The position numbers and the translations under genes are program-made. The notes under the pieces are model-generated. The model had not been told where the DNA came from and ran no database searches. It saw only the letters and a list, made by a program, of their open reading frames with translations. From Flavobacterium cellulosilyticum (GTDB lineage Bacteria; Bacteroidota; Bacteroidia; Flavobacteriales; Flavobacteriaceae), in NCBI RefSeq assembly GCF_004349355.1, contig NZ_SMFK01000011.1:58231-122230 (forward strand): DNA of 64,000 nucleotides, given 5' to 3'. Below are positions 51,801 to 62,092 of the stretch, piece by piece. The stretch's first letter is position 1; each line of letters begins with the position of its first letter.

Positions 51801-53902
51801 TCACAAGTTGTGCCTGTAACCTTAGCTCCTGCATAGGCTGAAGAAGATCCAACTGCAGTTCTGGAAGGAGCAGTTGTTACAGTGCCACCTGTTGCGGCAG
51901 TGTACCATACAACAGTCTCCCCTGCGCCTGCTGTTGCAGATCCAGTTTTTGCGGTATTGTCAAAACAAGCTGTTACGTCGGTACCAGATGGTGCAAGTGG
52001 CAAAGCATTGATTGTAACGGTTACCAATGTACGCGGTCCTTCACATTCTGTGGCTGTAATCTTGGCTCCGGCATAAGCTGAAGAAGTTCCAACTGTAGTT
52101 CTAGAAGGGGCTGTTGTTACTGTTCCTCCTGTTGCGGCAGTGTACCATACAACGGTCTCCCCTGCGCCTGCTGTTGCAGATCCAGTTTTTGCAGTATTGT
52201 CAAAACAAGCTGTTACGTCGGTACCAGATGGTGCCAGTGGTAAAGGATTGATTGTAACGGTTACCAATGTACGTGGTCCTTCACAACCTGTGGCTGTAAC
52301 CTTAGCTCCGGCATAAGCCGAAGAAGATCCGACAGCAGTTCTAGAAGGTGCTGTTGTAACAGTGCCTCCTGTTGCAGCAGTGTACCATACAATAGTCTGT
52401 CCTGCAGCTGCTGTTGCAGATCCAGTTTTTGCGGTATTGTCAAAACATGCTGTTACATCTGTACCGGTTGGTGCCAGTGGCAAAGGATTCACAGTAGCAA
52501 TTACTTCTGCTCTTGCTCCTTCACAACCTGCAGCGTTTGTACATGAAACGAAATAGGAAGTCGTTGAACTTATTGAAGGTGTAACAAATGGTGAACCAGT
52601 ACCAAGAACAGCAGTACTGTTTGCAGTTGCATACCATTTAAGTGTACCTCCATTACAACCAGAAGCTGTTAAACTAACTGTACCTGTACCACAAATAGAA
52701 TTGGGACCAGCTAATGGAGCAGGCGGTCTAAGATCTAAATTCAACTGAAAAGGTGCTCCTGGAAAATCCTTTAATTCTGAATTTCCTGAAGAACCTGAAG
52801 TTCTAGTTCTCACAAACAAAGTACTAATTTTAAAACAAGCATTTCCGGCTCCAAAAAAACTACTCACATTTACAGCCCCTTCTGCCCATTGATTTGGTGC
52901 ATAAGCCCACAAATTAGGACTAGTAGAAACAGGTGCTTGATTATATACTGGATAAGGCACCAAAGTTTCTACAAAATTATTAGTACCATAAACACTACCT
53001 GCGGGAGGGGTAAATTGAATATATTCGGTTCCGTTCCATTTTCTAACAACAACATTTGCGGCTGCTCCTCCTTGAGTAAACTCAATTGTTATTAGAAGAT
53101 CCCCAACGGTTCGCCCACTAGGAGTGCCCGCATCAGAGGTAAAGTTTCCAAAATCAAACCCTTTACTATCAGTGCCTGTTTTGGTCATGTAAAGTCCTTT
53201 TTGAAGAATCTCAAAATCAATATAACTGCTCCCTTCTGTTACTTGACGGTCTGCAGCGAAAACCATCCACAAATCATTTGGGTTTCCGCCTAGAGCAGTA
53301 CTTCCAAAAGTAAAGTGAGCAATTGCATTTTGAATTTCATTTTTGTTTGGTGAAGACCCCATCCCCCAATGCATATCAGTTACATTATAATCTATCTTAT
53401 TTGTACCCGTAAAAATAGTAGGGTCTTCATTAGTTATATTATCTCTGTAAAAGGTAGTGAATCCTGGATTAACATAAAATGCATCAGGTAATGCAGTGTC
53501 TGCAGGATAAGTGTAAGTGGGTGGAATAGGAACAAACAATCCTCCTGGATTTGCTGTGATAGGAGCCGAGAAATTCTCGAATAAAAAGTCTCCTGCATAT
53601 GGAGCTGTATCACCAGGATATTTAACAAATGCATTCCCATCAACACCAAAGCCTCCTAAAGGAGTTTGTACTGGTGCAGTTCCTAAAATATTTTGAGCAT
53701 TACCCGTATAAAACGTCATAAAGATAGTCGCAAATAATAGCGGCGTTACAAGTGACTGCTGCCAATAATTGAGTAGTAGTCTGGATCGTTGATTAATAGA
53801 TGTCATCAATTTATGACTCGTAAAGGCTGCTGTGAGACAGCAGCGGAAAGTGTGCCAATTGTATTGTACACTTTTTCTTGAATTACATATAAATTTTTTC
53901 AT
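48878..53902 (-). CDS. large repetitive surface protein with type IX-type C-terminal domain
   Basis: A 1674-residue exported protein, probably secreted to the surface by the type IX system. A long N-terminal stretch precedes a signal helix (about 48-68, PLLFATIFMTFYTGNAQ); ATG at 53806 is an alternative start. Residues about 70-390 form a unique beta-rich domain, then an Ig-like domain, then ten 80-residue repeats (473-1272), each with two cysteines (TACFDN and CEGPRT). A further Ig-like domain and a Cys-rich segment follow, and the last 85 or so residues (VTIDVFDISGNKVF, YIVRVTTKLG) resemble a type A sorting domain. Possible roles are adhesion or gliding; none is shown. Confidence 0.85.
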   Translation of the reverse strand: MKKFICNSRKSVQYNWHTFRCCLTAAFTSHKLMTSINQRSRLLLNYWQQSLVTPLLFATIFMTFYTGNAQNILGTAPVQTPLGGFGVDGNAFVKYPGDTAPYAGDFLFENFSAPITANPGGLFVPIPPTYTYPADTALPDAFYVNPGFTTFYRDNITNEDPTIFTGTNKIDYNVTDMHWGMGSSPNKNEIQNAIAHFTFGSTALGGNPNDLWMVFAADRQVTEGSSYIDFEILQKGLYMTKTGTDSKGFDFGNFTSDAGTPSGRTVGDLLITIEFTQGGAAANVVVRKWNGTEYIQFTPPAGSVYGTNNFVETLVPYPVYNQAPVSTSPNLWAYAPNQWAEGAVNVSSFFGAGNACFKISTLFVRTRTSGSSGNSELKDFPGAPFQLNLDLRPPAPLAGPNSICGTGTVSLTASGCNGGTLKWYATANSTAVLGTGSPFVTPSISSTTSYFVSCTNAAGCEGARAEVIATVNPLPLAPTGTDVTACFDNTAKTGSATAAAGQTIVWYTAATGGTVTTAPSRTAVGSSSAYAGAKVTATGCEGPRTLVTVTINPLPLAPSGTDVTACFDNTAKTGSATAGAGETVVWYTAATGGTVTTAPSRTTVGTSSAYAGAKITATECEGPRTLVTVTINALPLAPSGTDVTACFDNTAKTGSATAGAGETVVWYTAATGGTVTTAPSRTAVGSSSAYAGAKVTGTTCEGPRTLVTVTINPLPLAPSGTDVTACFDNTAKTGSATAGAGETVVWYTAATGGTVTTAPSRTAVGTSSAYAGAKITATECEGPRTLVTVTINPLPLAPSGTDVTACFDNTAKTGSATAGAGETVVWYTAATGGTVTTAPSRTAIGTSSAYAGAKITATGCEGPRTLVTVIINLLPSAPTGTDVTACFDNTAKTGSAAAGAGETVVWYTAATGGTVTTAPSRTAVGSSSAYAGAKVTGTTCEGPRTLVTVTINPLPLAPSGTDVTACFDNTAKTGSATAGAGETVVWYTAATGGTVTTAPSRTTVGTSSAYAGAKITATECEGPRTLVTVTINPLPLAPSGTDVTACFDNTAKTGSATAGAGETVVWYTAATGGTVTTAPSRTTVGTSSAYAGAKITATGCEGPRTLVTVIINLLPSAPTGTDVTACFDNTAKTGSATAGAGETVVWYTAATGGTVTTAPSRTAVGSSSAYAGAKITGTTCEGPRTLVTVTINALPLAPSGIDVTACFDNTTKTGSATAGAGETVVWYTAATGGTVTTAPSRAAVGSSSAYAGAKITATGCEGPRTLVTVTINPLPILVITNPQKVCEGVSVDLTAAAVTAGSTLEGGALSYWTDAAATISLGTPAAVIASGTFYIKVMTSSGCMDIKPVMVTTEICGGPLCTYTQGYYGNSGGMSCAGEGLPLYTTTGLITKALNYYGGTMIVGSGLNTVSISSPSCVINVMPGGGGSFVLTGAYNICNLPASYLRKGRINNTALAQTIALGLNIGINSKLGDFVLQSGTLATAALNGGCGSLTAKPRSCSAEGYTPVINEYLYTTIPSVVDLLPLPNRTVQGLYAMLNKALGGEALPAGITLGALASAADAINNAFDECRISMGYEQIPLVCNASDPQCFVAFEVPIVNNQLTIKYKFAYVSDVTIDVFDISGNKVFSKLDNNSYLDKEVSINYNFNTGTQKVYIVRVTTKLGHSEQKVMSSF
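50087..52486 (-). repeat. ten tandem 240-bp repeats within the surface protein gene
   Basis: Exactly 2400 bases of ten in-phase 240-bp units, each encoding one 80-residue Ig-like repeat. Units 3-5 (52006-51287) and 6-8 (51286-50567) match each other as blocks, and unit 9 starts a third block, so there is a 720-bp higher-order period. The region is much richer in G+C than its surroundings. Unit 1 is the most diverged. Confidence 0.95.
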
Positions 53903-54961
53903 AATAATTTGGTTTTAAGACCATAGTATTAATCAAATAAGTATAGCTAGAATTTGGGTTTCGAATAATCTATTTTTTTTTGCTTCATACAATATAGTAT
54001 TAACACCCTAATATTAGAAAATAAGGATTCTTATACACTGGAACACTAAAATTCATAGAAATCCACACACCTTCATAAAAAAGAATTTATGAAGTTTACC
54101 ATCGTCAAAAAAAATATACTGTGTTGGAAATACCATTTTTTTTCAACAAAGACTAAAAATGCTACATTTAATTTAAAAAGCTTTAAAGAAATGAAATCAA
54201 TATTAAACAAGTAAAAAACTGTATGACATTTTAAAATTAAAAATTCCACCGACAGCTATTCGACCAACTTCAAAAACGTCTAATTGAAGTATAACCTTTG
54301 CAAAATACCAGACTATAAAAATAAATTATAACTTATTTTATTCCATCGAATTTAGCCCTTTTTAAAAACCAATAATTTGTTTAAAAAAGTACTAGATAAA
54401 TTTACTGAAATAAGTAAACTATTGAAAAAAATTACATGTAAAGCAGATTAAAGACGTTATTACTCGATTAAAAACACATTGACTAAGAATACAATTACAT
54501 AGTTATTATGATTTAAAAAACAAAATAACTTTATATTATGTTTATTATCAGCTATTTACGTGTTAATGCTTTTGTAAAAAAAATTTAAAAAACCAATAAA
54601 ACAAAAAACTTAGCTAACTTTCTCTATTTAATCAAAAAAAAGAATAAAAAAGAGAATCAGTAATTTAAGACGATAAGTAATATTTAAGTTAGAAATGATT
54701 TATTTACAGTATAAAAATGACTATTTAAACTAAAACTTCAATATCAAGATTAATATTAAATTTTATGTAAATATTAATCATGATATATAAAAGGAAATAA
54801 CAATTTAATACATACACATAGTCATAGTTTATTCTATCTGTATTAGAAATGAGTATTTTTATATCAAGAAAAATTTGGTGATATCGAAGTAAAAAAAATG
54901 ATCAATTTAAAAAAAACCGTCATAAAAAAGAATATTGATAAACTCTATTCCTTATTAAAAA
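53903..54961. other. 1.06-kb A+T-rich gap without a supported gene
   Basis: Upstream region of the surface protein gene and downstream region of the polyketide synthase gene. No open frame of note, no convincing TAnnTTTG box near the 53902 start, and no strong hairpin was seen. Long A and T runs dominate. Confidence 0.5.
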
Positions 54962-56182
54962 TCATATTTTCTCAAGAAGTAATCCTGTGGCAGTAAGACC
55001 AGGACCAAAAGCCATCGCTACTATTTTCGTGCCGGATTTTATAGTTGGGTCATTTGCTATTTTATTAAAAACATGTGGTATTGTTGCAGATGACATATTT
55101 CCATGATGAAATAATACATCATAAGACCAACGAGCCTGATCTTTCAATACTCCTACTTCTTTTACTACATAATCAATAATTTTAGGGCCACCTGGATGAA
55201 TAGCAAAATGTATCATAGCCTTTTGTTCTTCAAAATTAATATTTCCTTTATTACAAAGAGTGGTTAAAAAAGATTTAATGTTTTTACGAATGAAAACAGG
55301 AACTCGTTTAGAAAGTGTCATCAAAAAATTATATTCTCCTAAATCCCAAGACATATCTTCTAATGAATCAGGTATGATAACTTCGTGCATAGCGATAATT
55401 CGAAGTCCTTTTTTCTCTTGAATCGAATCATCATTCATAAATGCATTTTCTTCATACAAAGAATAGCCTATAAAACCATCCGCAAAAAGGGAACATATCA
55501 TGGTATTTGCTGGAGAGAACTCCGTTAAATTTAAGTGCGCAGATAATAATTCGGTATGAACAATGTCTGCTCTTCCGTTTATTTGACTAGCGCATATCAA
55601 GCTGCTCGCTGTACGAATTGCAGGAAAGGCTCCGTAACATCCCATATGATAAGAATGGGTAACCTGAACTGTATTCCAATTTCTTTCTATAACCGCTTCC
55701 TGTGCTACACTGGGTGAAGAATAACCAGAACACGTAACATGTAAGAGATTTTCAGGTCTTGAAATCACATTAGAATAAAATTGATCAAAAACATAACCCA
55801 TTTTTTTTTTGAACCATTCCATACGAACTTCAATCTTTGGCCCATAATGATTTCCCTCAATTACTTCAAATCCAATTGGAAAATGATACTCTAGTGGAGA
55901 AGTAACATCCATTATTTTTTCGATAAAATCCTCAACTTCTTCAAAAATAGTACATTGCCTCTTATTAATATTTTCTGAAGAAACAGAATACTTGTCAACA
56001 TGATCAGATATAAGTTCAAAACTAACTAATTCCTCCTCTTTTTTAAGAGTTCCCAATTTATTTAATTTTGGAAGATTTTGAAAATGATAATATAAAAACT
56101 TAGTATATTGATTAAGTTTGGCCTGGTCAATTGATTTATTAACCAGAATAGGTTTAAAATTTGAAATAATTATACTTTTCAT
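54962..56182 (-). CDS. type III polyketide synthase (chalcone/stilbene synthase family)
   Basis: A 406-residue thiolase-fold enzyme expected to condense malonyl-CoA units onto a starter acyl-CoA. The catalytic triad is complete: Cys182 in YHMGCYGAFPA, His329 in HFAIHPGGP and Asn362 in HHGNMSSAT, and the C-terminal AFGPGLT matches the GFGPG cyclisation loop. The N-terminal 100 residues are less typical. It has no partner gene (no methyltransferase, oxidase or acyl carrier) within 0.5-1 kb on either side, so the product, such as an alkylpyrone or alkylresorcinol, is unknown. Confidence 0.88.
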   Translation of the reverse strand: MKSIIISNFKPILVNKSIDQAKLNQYTKFLYYHFQNLPKLNKLGTLKKEEELVSFELISDHVDKYSVSSENINKRQCTIFEEVEDFIEKIMDVTSPLEYHFPIGFEVIEGNHYGPKIEVRMEWFKKKMGYVFDQFYSNVISRPENLLHVTCSGYSSPSVAQEAVIERNWNTVQVTHSYHMGCYGAFPAIRTASSLICASQINGRADIVHTELLSAHLNLTEFSPANTMICSLFADGFIGYSLYEENAFMNDDSIQEKKGLRIIAMHEVIIPDSLEDMSWDLGEYNFLMTLSKRVPVFIRKNIKSFLTTLCNKGNINFEEQKAMIHFAIHPGGPKIIDYVVKEVGVLKDQARWSYDVLFHHGNMSSATIPHVFNKIANDPTIKSGTKIVAMAFGPGLTATGLLLEKI

Positions 56183-56732
56183 AATTTTAAAATTAACTAC
56201 TTATTAATTTTATTAAATAGTCTAATAAATTTATGAGAAAAATTTATATTAAAAAATAAGATAAATTTTAATTATAAAAACATTTGTCTTAATGCATTGA
56301 TTATCAATTGTTTGTGAAAAGTTGTGGTTATGTTAAATATATTTATTTTTAGACATTATGAGAATAGATTTACGAATCTTACATGCTGATTATCAATACA
56401 TAACAAGAATTATCTGCTTTAGTTTTTATAATTTAGAAAGAATTTTATTAAAATAAAATATTTTAATAAATCACCTATTTAAAGTCTATTTAAATGCATT
56501 TATTATATATTTTATTTAATTCAAAAAGTAGATATAATATTCCTGTAATACTCTAATAAAAAATACAAAGACCAACTAAAAGCAAGATAAGTGATTTATA
56601 TATTTTTTTGGAATGCAAAATTCAGTAAAAAAAATTAACATATTCATTTTAAACAAAATTTCACCAAGATTCCCCAAAAAAACGGGATAATCGATTCAGC
56701 TATTTCTGGTAATGCAAAAAGCGGTTCTCTAC
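56183..56732. other. 550-base A+T-rich gap without a supported gene
   Basis: Upstream region of the polyketide synthase gene and 3' region of icmF. No open frame, clear -7 box or strong terminator was recognised. Confidence 0.5.
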
Positions 56733-59700
56733 TTACATATTTCTTCTATACTGACCGCCAACTTCAAACAAAGCATTGGTGATTTGCCCCAAAGAACAAA
56801 CCTTCGTGGCTTCCATTAAATATTCGAATAAGTTTTCGTTTTGTATGGATGCTATTTTTAATAAACTCAACTGCTCTGTTACTTTATCTTGATTGGTTTG
56901 GTGCAAATTTGCTAACATCTTGATTTGGAATTGTTTTTCGTCATTGGTCGCCCGAATTACCTCAGCTGGAATAATGGTGGGTGAACCTTTCGAACTCAAA
57001 AAAGTATTCACTCCAATTATCGGGAATTCACCCGTATGTTTTAAAGTTTCATAATACAAGCTTTCCTCCTGAATTTTACTTCTTTGATACATGGTTTCCA
57101 TAGCGCCAAGAACGCCACCACGATCATTAATTCTCTCAAATTCCTGCAAAACAGCCTCTTCTACCAAGTCAGTTAATTCTTCGATAATAAAGGATCCTTG
57201 AATTGGGTTTTCATTTTTCGTCAAACCTAATTCTTTATTAATTATCAACTGAATTGCCATCGCCCGACGCACACTTTCTTCGGTTGGAGTTGTAATCGCC
57301 TCATCATACGCATTGGTATGTAAGGAATTGCAATTGTCATAAATAGCGTATAGTGCTTGCAAAGTGGTTCGAATATCATTAAAATCGATTTCCTGAGCAT
57401 GAAGAGAACGCCCCGAAGTTTGAATGTGGTATTTCAACATCTGCGCTCGTTCGTCGGCGCCATATTTAATTTTCATGGCTTTCGCCCAAATTTTTCTTGC
57501 CACACGACCGATTACAGCATATTCTGGGTCAATTCCGTTCGAGAAAAAGAAGGATAAATTAGGTCCAAAATCATTGATTTTCATGCCACGACTCAAATAA
57601 TATTCTACATAAGTAAAACCATTCGAAAGTGTAAATGCCAATTGTGAAATAGGGTTTGCTCCTGCCTCGGCAATATGATAACCCGAAATAGAAACCGAAT
57701 AAAAATTTTGTATTTTGTTTGTGATGAAATATTCTTGAACGTCACCCATTAATCGCAAAGCAAATTCTGTCGAGAATATACAAGTGTTTTGCGCTTGGTC
57801 CTCTTTAAGAATATCTGCTTGCACTGTTCCTCGAACTTTCGAAAGTGTTCGTGTTTTTATTTGATTATAGATTTCCAAAGGCAAAACTTGGTCTCCTGTC
57901 ACTCCCAAGAGCATTAATCCCAAGCCATTGTTTCCATCGGGCAAATCTCCTTGGTAATGGGGACGTTCAGTTCCATTTTTAGCATAAATTGCCTTAATTT
58001 TATCTTCAACAGAATCTTCAAGTTGATTTTCTTTGATATACATTTCGCAACGTTGATCTATAGCGGCGTTCATAAAAAACCCAAGCAACATTGGCGCAGG
58101 CCCATTAATAGTCATACTTACCGAAGTCATTGCATCGACTAAATCGAAACCAGAATACAATTTTTTAGCATCGTCAAGACAACAAATCGAAACTCCTGCA
58201 TTTCCAATTTTACCATAAATATCAGGACGAATATCAGGGTCATTTCCATACAAAGTAACGCTATCAAAAGCAGTAGAAAGTCGTTTTGCTGGCAAACCTG
58301 CACTTACATAATGAAATCGTTTGTTCGTCCGTTCTGGCCCGCCTTCGCCTGCAAACATTCGAGAAGGATCCTCTCCTTCACGTTTAAACGGATACAATCC
58401 TGCAGTAAACGGAAATTCACCAGGAACATTTTCCTGTAAGTTCCAGCGCAATAGATCACCCCAGGCTTGGTATTTTGGCAAGGCTATTTTTGGTATTTGC
58501 GTATGCGAAAGTGATTCCGTGTGCGTGCCTATTTTGATTTCTTTTTTTCGAACCTTAAAAGTATAAAATGGTTCTTTGTATGTTTTTACTTTTTCTTTCC
58601 AATTCAAGATGACCTCCCAATTATAAGGATCCAAATCCATTTTTACCTTATCGAATTGATTGAGCAATAAATTGAGAAAAATTCTATCTTCGGCACTACC
58701 TGGCTTTTCCATTTCTATAACACTTGGTAAAACAGAATTATCATTGATTCCCATTTTGTTTAATTCAGGAATTTTTCCTGAAACGGATTCAATAGTTTTG
58801 AAAATGCCGTATAACTTCTGAGCCACTTGCTCTTGGTTCAACGCATCGGCATCGTATTTCCGATTACTTTCGGCAATTTCGGATAAATAACGCGTTCTAT
58901 GTGTTGGAATCACAAAGATTTTTTCACTCATTTCTGGTGAAATTTCAAATGTCGATTTCAAATCGGAATTGGTTTTCTCGTGAATTTGATCCATTATCGA
59001 TTTGTACAAAGTATTCATCCCGGGATCATTAAACTGAGAAGCGATTGTACCAAAAACAGGCAACGTATTTAAATCTGATTCCCAAAGATTGTGATTGCGT
59101 TGGTACTGTTTTTTCACGTCTCGCAAAGCATCGAGTGAACCTCGTTTGTCAAATTTATTTATAGCAACCAAATCGGCAAAATCAAGCATGTCGATTTTTT
59201 CCAATTGGGTAGCTGCGCCAAATTCAGGCGTCATGACATATAAGGAAACATCAGAATGATCCGTGATTTCGGTATCTGATTGTCCTATTCCAGAAGTTTC
59301 AAGAATAATCAGATCGTATTTTGCTGCTTTTATCACCTGTATAGCATCGGCAACATATTTTGATAAAGCCAAATTAGATTGTCGAGTGGCCAAGGATCGC
59401 ATATAAACTCTAGGATTATTAATGGCATTCATTCGGATTCTGTCTCCCAATAATGCTCCCCCTGTTTTTCGTTTTGATGGATCTACGGATATTATTCCAA
59501 TAGTTTTTGTTGGAAAATCGACCAGAAAACGACGCACTAATTCATCAACCAACGATGATTTTCCAGCACCTCCAGTTCCCGTAATACCAAGTACAGGTGT
59601 TTTACAATTCTTATTTAGGAGCTGTATTTTATCCAATGTTGAAGTTGCAATTTCAGGAAAATTCTCTGCTGAGGAAATAATTCGGGCAATGGCTTTTGGA

Positions 59701-60185
59701 TTTTTTTCTTCCAGAAGATTGATTTCGTCATTAAGTTGGTCTCCAATAGTAAAATCCGATAGTCGTACCAAATCATTAATCATACCTTGCAGACCCATTT
59801 TTCTACCATCATCAGGTGAATATATCCTAGTAATTCCATACGCTTGTAACTCATCGATTTCAGTTGGAAGAATAACACCTCCTCCTCCTCCAAAAATTTT
59901 GATATGAGAAGCTCCTTTTTCACAAAGCAAATCACGCATGTATTTGAAATATTCATTGTGCCCTCCTTGATAAGATGTCATTGCAATTGCATTGGCATCC
60001 TCCTGAATGGCCGTATTAACTACCTCTTCTACACTTCTGTCATGACCTAAATGAATCACCTCTACTCCTGTGGACTGAATAATTCTTCGCATTATATTAA
60101 TAGCAGCATCATGACCATCAAAAAGTGATGCTGCAGTTACTATTCGAACTTTATTTATGGGAACATACGGTTTTATAACTTCCAT
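56733..60185 (-). CDS. icmF: fused isobutyryl-CoA mutase (IcmF)
   Basis: An 1150-residue coenzyme B12-dependent mutase that interconverts isobutyryl-CoA and butyryl-CoA (or related acyl-CoAs), with its own GTPase chaperone in the middle. The N-terminal B12 domain (about 10-140) has DGHDAA with base-off His25. The MeaB-like G domain (about 190-420) has Walker [10 protein letters not shown] (203-211), ETSGIGQSD and NKFD. The mutase domain (about 570-1120) has [22 protein letters not shown], where Phe replaces the Tyr of methylmalonyl-CoA mutase, and [18 protein letters not shown]. It is read alone on the minus strand. Confidence 0.94.
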   Translation of the reverse strand: MEVIKPYVPINKVRIVTAASLFDGHDAAINIMRRIIQSTGVEVIHLGHDRSVEEVVNTAIQEDANAIAMTSYQGGHNEYFKYMRDLLCEKGASHIKIFGGGGGVILPTEIDELQAYGITRIYSPDDGRKMGLQGMINDLVRLSDFTIGDQLNDEINLLEEKNPKAIARIISSAENFPEIATSTLDKIQLLNKNCKTPVLGITGTGGAGKSSLVDELVRRFLVDFPTKTIGIISVDPSKRKTGGALLGDRIRMNAINNPRVYMRSLATRQSNLALSKYVADAIQVIKAAKYDLIILETSGIGQSDTEITDHSDVSLYVMTPEFGAATQLEKIDMLDFADLVAINKFDKRGSLDALRDVKKQYQRNHNLWESDLNTLPVFGTIASQFNDPGMNTLYKSIMDQIHEKTNSDLKSTFEISPEMSEKIFVIPTHRTRYLSEIAESNRKYDADALNQEQVAQKLYGIFKTIESVSGKIPELNKMGINDNSVLPSVIEMEKPGSAEDRIFLNLLLNQFDKVKMDLDPYNWEVILNWKEKVKTYKEPFYTFKVRKKEIKIGTHTESLSHTQIPKIALPKYQAWGDLLRWNLQENVPGEFPFTAGLYPFKREGEDPSRMFAGEGGPERTNKRFHYVSAGLPAKRLSTAFDSVTLYGNDPDIRPDIYGKIGNAGVSICCLDDAKKLYSGFDLVDAMTSVSMTINGPAPMLLGFFMNAAIDQRCEMYIKENQLEDSVEDKIKAIYAKNGTERPHYQGDLPDGNNGLGLMLLGVTGDQVLPLEIYNQIKTRTLSKVRGTVQADILKEDQAQNTCIFSTEFALRLMGDVQEYFITNKIQNFYSVSISGYHIAEAGANPISQLAFTLSNGFTYVEYYLSRGMKINDFGPNLSFFFSNGIDPEYAVIGRVARKIWAKAMKIKYGADERAQMLKYHIQTSGRSLHAQEIDFNDIRTTLQALYAIYDNCNSLHTNAYDEAITTPTEESVRRAMAIQLIINKELGLTKNENPIQGSFIIEELTDLVEEAVLQEFERINDRGGVLGAMETMYQRSKIQEESLYYETLKHTGEFPIIGVNTFLSSKGSPTIIPAEVIRATNDEKQFQIKMLANLHQTNQDKVTEQLSLLKIASIQNENLFEYLMEATKVCSLGQITNALFEVGGQYRRNM

Positions 60186-60347
60186 TTTATGAATATGATA
60201 ATTTTAGCACTGCAATTTACAATTATTTTTAATAATCAATTATATTTTTGCCTATATAATAGTAAAAGAGCAATTTATTTCGTGATAGACGACAATTCAT
60301 AGCTTTAATTGTTAAATAAAATTATGGTTTTATTATTGAATAAGTAG

Positions 60348-60355
60348 TATTTTTG
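60348..60355 (+). promoter_or_regulatory. -7 box for the first DUF4197 gene
   Basis: TATTTTTG matches TAnnTTTG, 38 bases before ATG 60394. A second similar box lies at 60243-60250. Confidence 0.45.
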
Positions 60356-60393
60356 AAGCAATTAAAAACGATCTTACCCTAAAATCTTATTGA

Positions 60394-61098
60394 ATGAAAA
60401 AAATCATATTGTTACTATTAGTGTTCACTTTTTCTGGTTGCGCCGAAATGCAACAAGTTTTAAATCAATTTCCTCAAACCCAAGGAATGGGTATCGATAT
60501 TTCGGGTGGACTTAAAGAAGCGCTGAACAACGGTATTTCCAAACAAGTAACAAAATTGACTGCTACTGACGGTTTTTATAAAAACGTAGCCGTAAAAATA
60601 CTGCTACCAGAAGAATTAAAAAATGTAGATTCGAGTTTGAGAAAAATTGGATTGGGTTCCTTGGCCGATGAAGGTCTAAAAGTACTTAATCGTGCTGCCG
60701 AAGATGCAGTGAAAGAAGCTACCCCAATTTTTGTTGATGCCGTGAGAAACATCTCCTTTACTGATGCAAAAACCATTTTGATGGGAAATAATAACTCAGC
60801 AACAACCTATTTACAAAACGCTACCACAACTTCTTTATATGGCAAATTTAATCCTGTGATTAAAAATTCATTTTCTAAAGTTGGAGCCGACCAAGTATGG
60901 GCCAACATAATAAATAGATATAATGTAATTCCATTCGTTAAAAAAGTAAATCCTGACCTGACTGATTACGTTACCAATCAAGCTCTAGTAGGCGTTTTCA
61001 AAATGATTGGAGTCGAAGAAAAAAACATAAGAACCAATTTGAATGCGAGAACCTCCGTATTATTACAGCAGGTTTTTGCAATGCAAGACAAAAAATAA
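60394..61098 (+). CDS. DUF4197 lipoprotein
   Basis: A 234-residue envelope protein of unknown function in the DUF4197 family. The lipoprotein signal ends FSGC (Cys16). The domain (about 35-234) is mostly helical, with GGLKEALNNGISKQVTKL, FYKNVAVKILLPEEL, AEDAVKEATPIFVDAV, the LMGNNNSATTYLQ segment and VEEKNIRTNLNARTS. A paralogue, about two-thirds identical by eye, lies 1 kb downstream on the far side of purU. The two differ in how they are anchored. Confidence 0.88.
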   Translation: MKKIILLLLVFTFSGCAEMQQVLNQFPQTQGMGIDISGGLKEALNNGISKQVTKLTATDGFYKNVAVKILLPEELKNVDSSLRKIGLGSLADEGLKVLNRAAEDAVKEATPIFVDAVRNISFTDAKTILMGNNNSATTYLQNATTTSLYGKFNPVIKNSFSKVGADQVWANIINRYNVIPFVKKVNPDLTDYVTNQALVGVFKMIGVEEKNIRTNLNARTSVLLQQVFAMQDKK

Positions 61099-61169
61099 CA
61101 TACAATTTATTTGAAGTTCTGTAGGGTGCAGATCTTAATCAAAACAAAGTTGTATTAAAATATACTATT

Positions 61170-62024
61170 ATGCAAAAAATTACTATACTTATCCATTGCA
61201 AAGATCAAAAGTCAATTATTGCTTCTGTTACAAATTACATCGCCTCTATTGACGGTAATATTATCTATTTAGACCAACATGTTGACGCCATTGAAAATGT
61301 ATTTTTTATGCGTTTGGAATGCGAATTCAACAAACAAAAATGGGATTTAGAAGCCATGAAAAATGACTTTAAAACCCATTTAGCCGATCCTTTAAATATG
61401 ACTTGGGATATGTATCAACAAGAAAACAAACCTAAAATGGCTTTGTTTGTTTCGAAATACGATCATTGTTTGTATGATATATTAGGTCGCTATTGTGCTG
61501 GTGAGTTAGAACTTGAAATCCCTTTGATTATTAGCAATCACGAAGACTTAAAACCAGTTGCTGAACGATTCAATATTCCTTTTTTCCATATTCCTTTTAC
61601 AAAGGAAAATAAGGAAACTGGAGAATTAGAACACCTCGACATATTAAAGAAGTTCGAAGTTAATTTTATTGTACTAGCTCGTTATATGCAGATTATAACA
61701 CCAAAAGTAATTGAGCAGTATAAAAACAAAATCATCAATATTCATCATTCGTTTTTACCCGCATTTCCTGGTGCAAAACCCTACCATTCCGCTTTCGAAC
61801 GTGGGGTGAAAATTATCGGAGCTACTAGTCATTATGTAACCGAAGGACTTGATGAAGGTCCAATCATAGAGCAAGATATCTCTAGAGTTGCACACAATCA
61901 TTCTATTGAAGATTTCATTATGAAAGGACGCGATCTGGAACGGATGGTTTTAGCAAGAGCTATTAAATTACACTCGGAACGAAAAATAATGGTGTATAAT
62001 AATAAAACAGTTGTTTTTTCTTAA
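61170..62024 (+). CDS. purU: formyltetrahydrofolate deformylase
   Basis: PurU hydrolyses 10-formyltetrahydrofolate to formate and tetrahydrofolate, balancing one-carbon pools and supplying formate for PurT. An N-terminal ACT domain (about 1-80, ILIHCKDQKSIIASVTNYIA) senses amino acids such as Met and Gly in known members. The formyltransferase-fold domain has the catalytic Asn190 and His192 in INIHHSFLPAFPGAKPYH and Asp228 in GLDEGPI. The 284 residues are standard. It sits between two DUF4197 paralogues in the same direction. Confidence 0.96.
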   Translation: MQKITILIHCKDQKSIIASVTNYIASIDGNIIYLDQHVDAIENVFFMRLECEFNKQKWDLEAMKNDFKTHLADPLNMTWDMYQQENKPKMALFVSKYDHCLYDILGRYCAGELELEIPLIISNHEDLKPVAERFNIPFFHIPFTKENKETGELEHLDILKKFEVNFIVLARYMQIITPKVIEQYKNKIINIHHSFLPAFPGAKPYHSAFERGVKIIGATSHYVTEGLDEGPIIEQDISRVAHNHSIEDFIMKGRDLERMVLARAIKLHSERKIMVYNNKTVVFS

Positions 62025-62092
62025 ATAGTAGTGATGGCATCAACTTTGCAGTAAATGCAATTATCATCTCATTTTAAAAATTACTTTACATA

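Noticed and set aside
50087..52486. Regular repeats that might be a CRISPR-like array
   Set aside because: Units are 240 bp, contiguous, all coding and in phase with one long protein; there are no unique spacers or cas genes.
50202..52556. Open frames on the plus strand opposite the repeats
   Set aside because: They recur with the same sequence in each unit and are antisense shadows of the minus-strand repeat protein.
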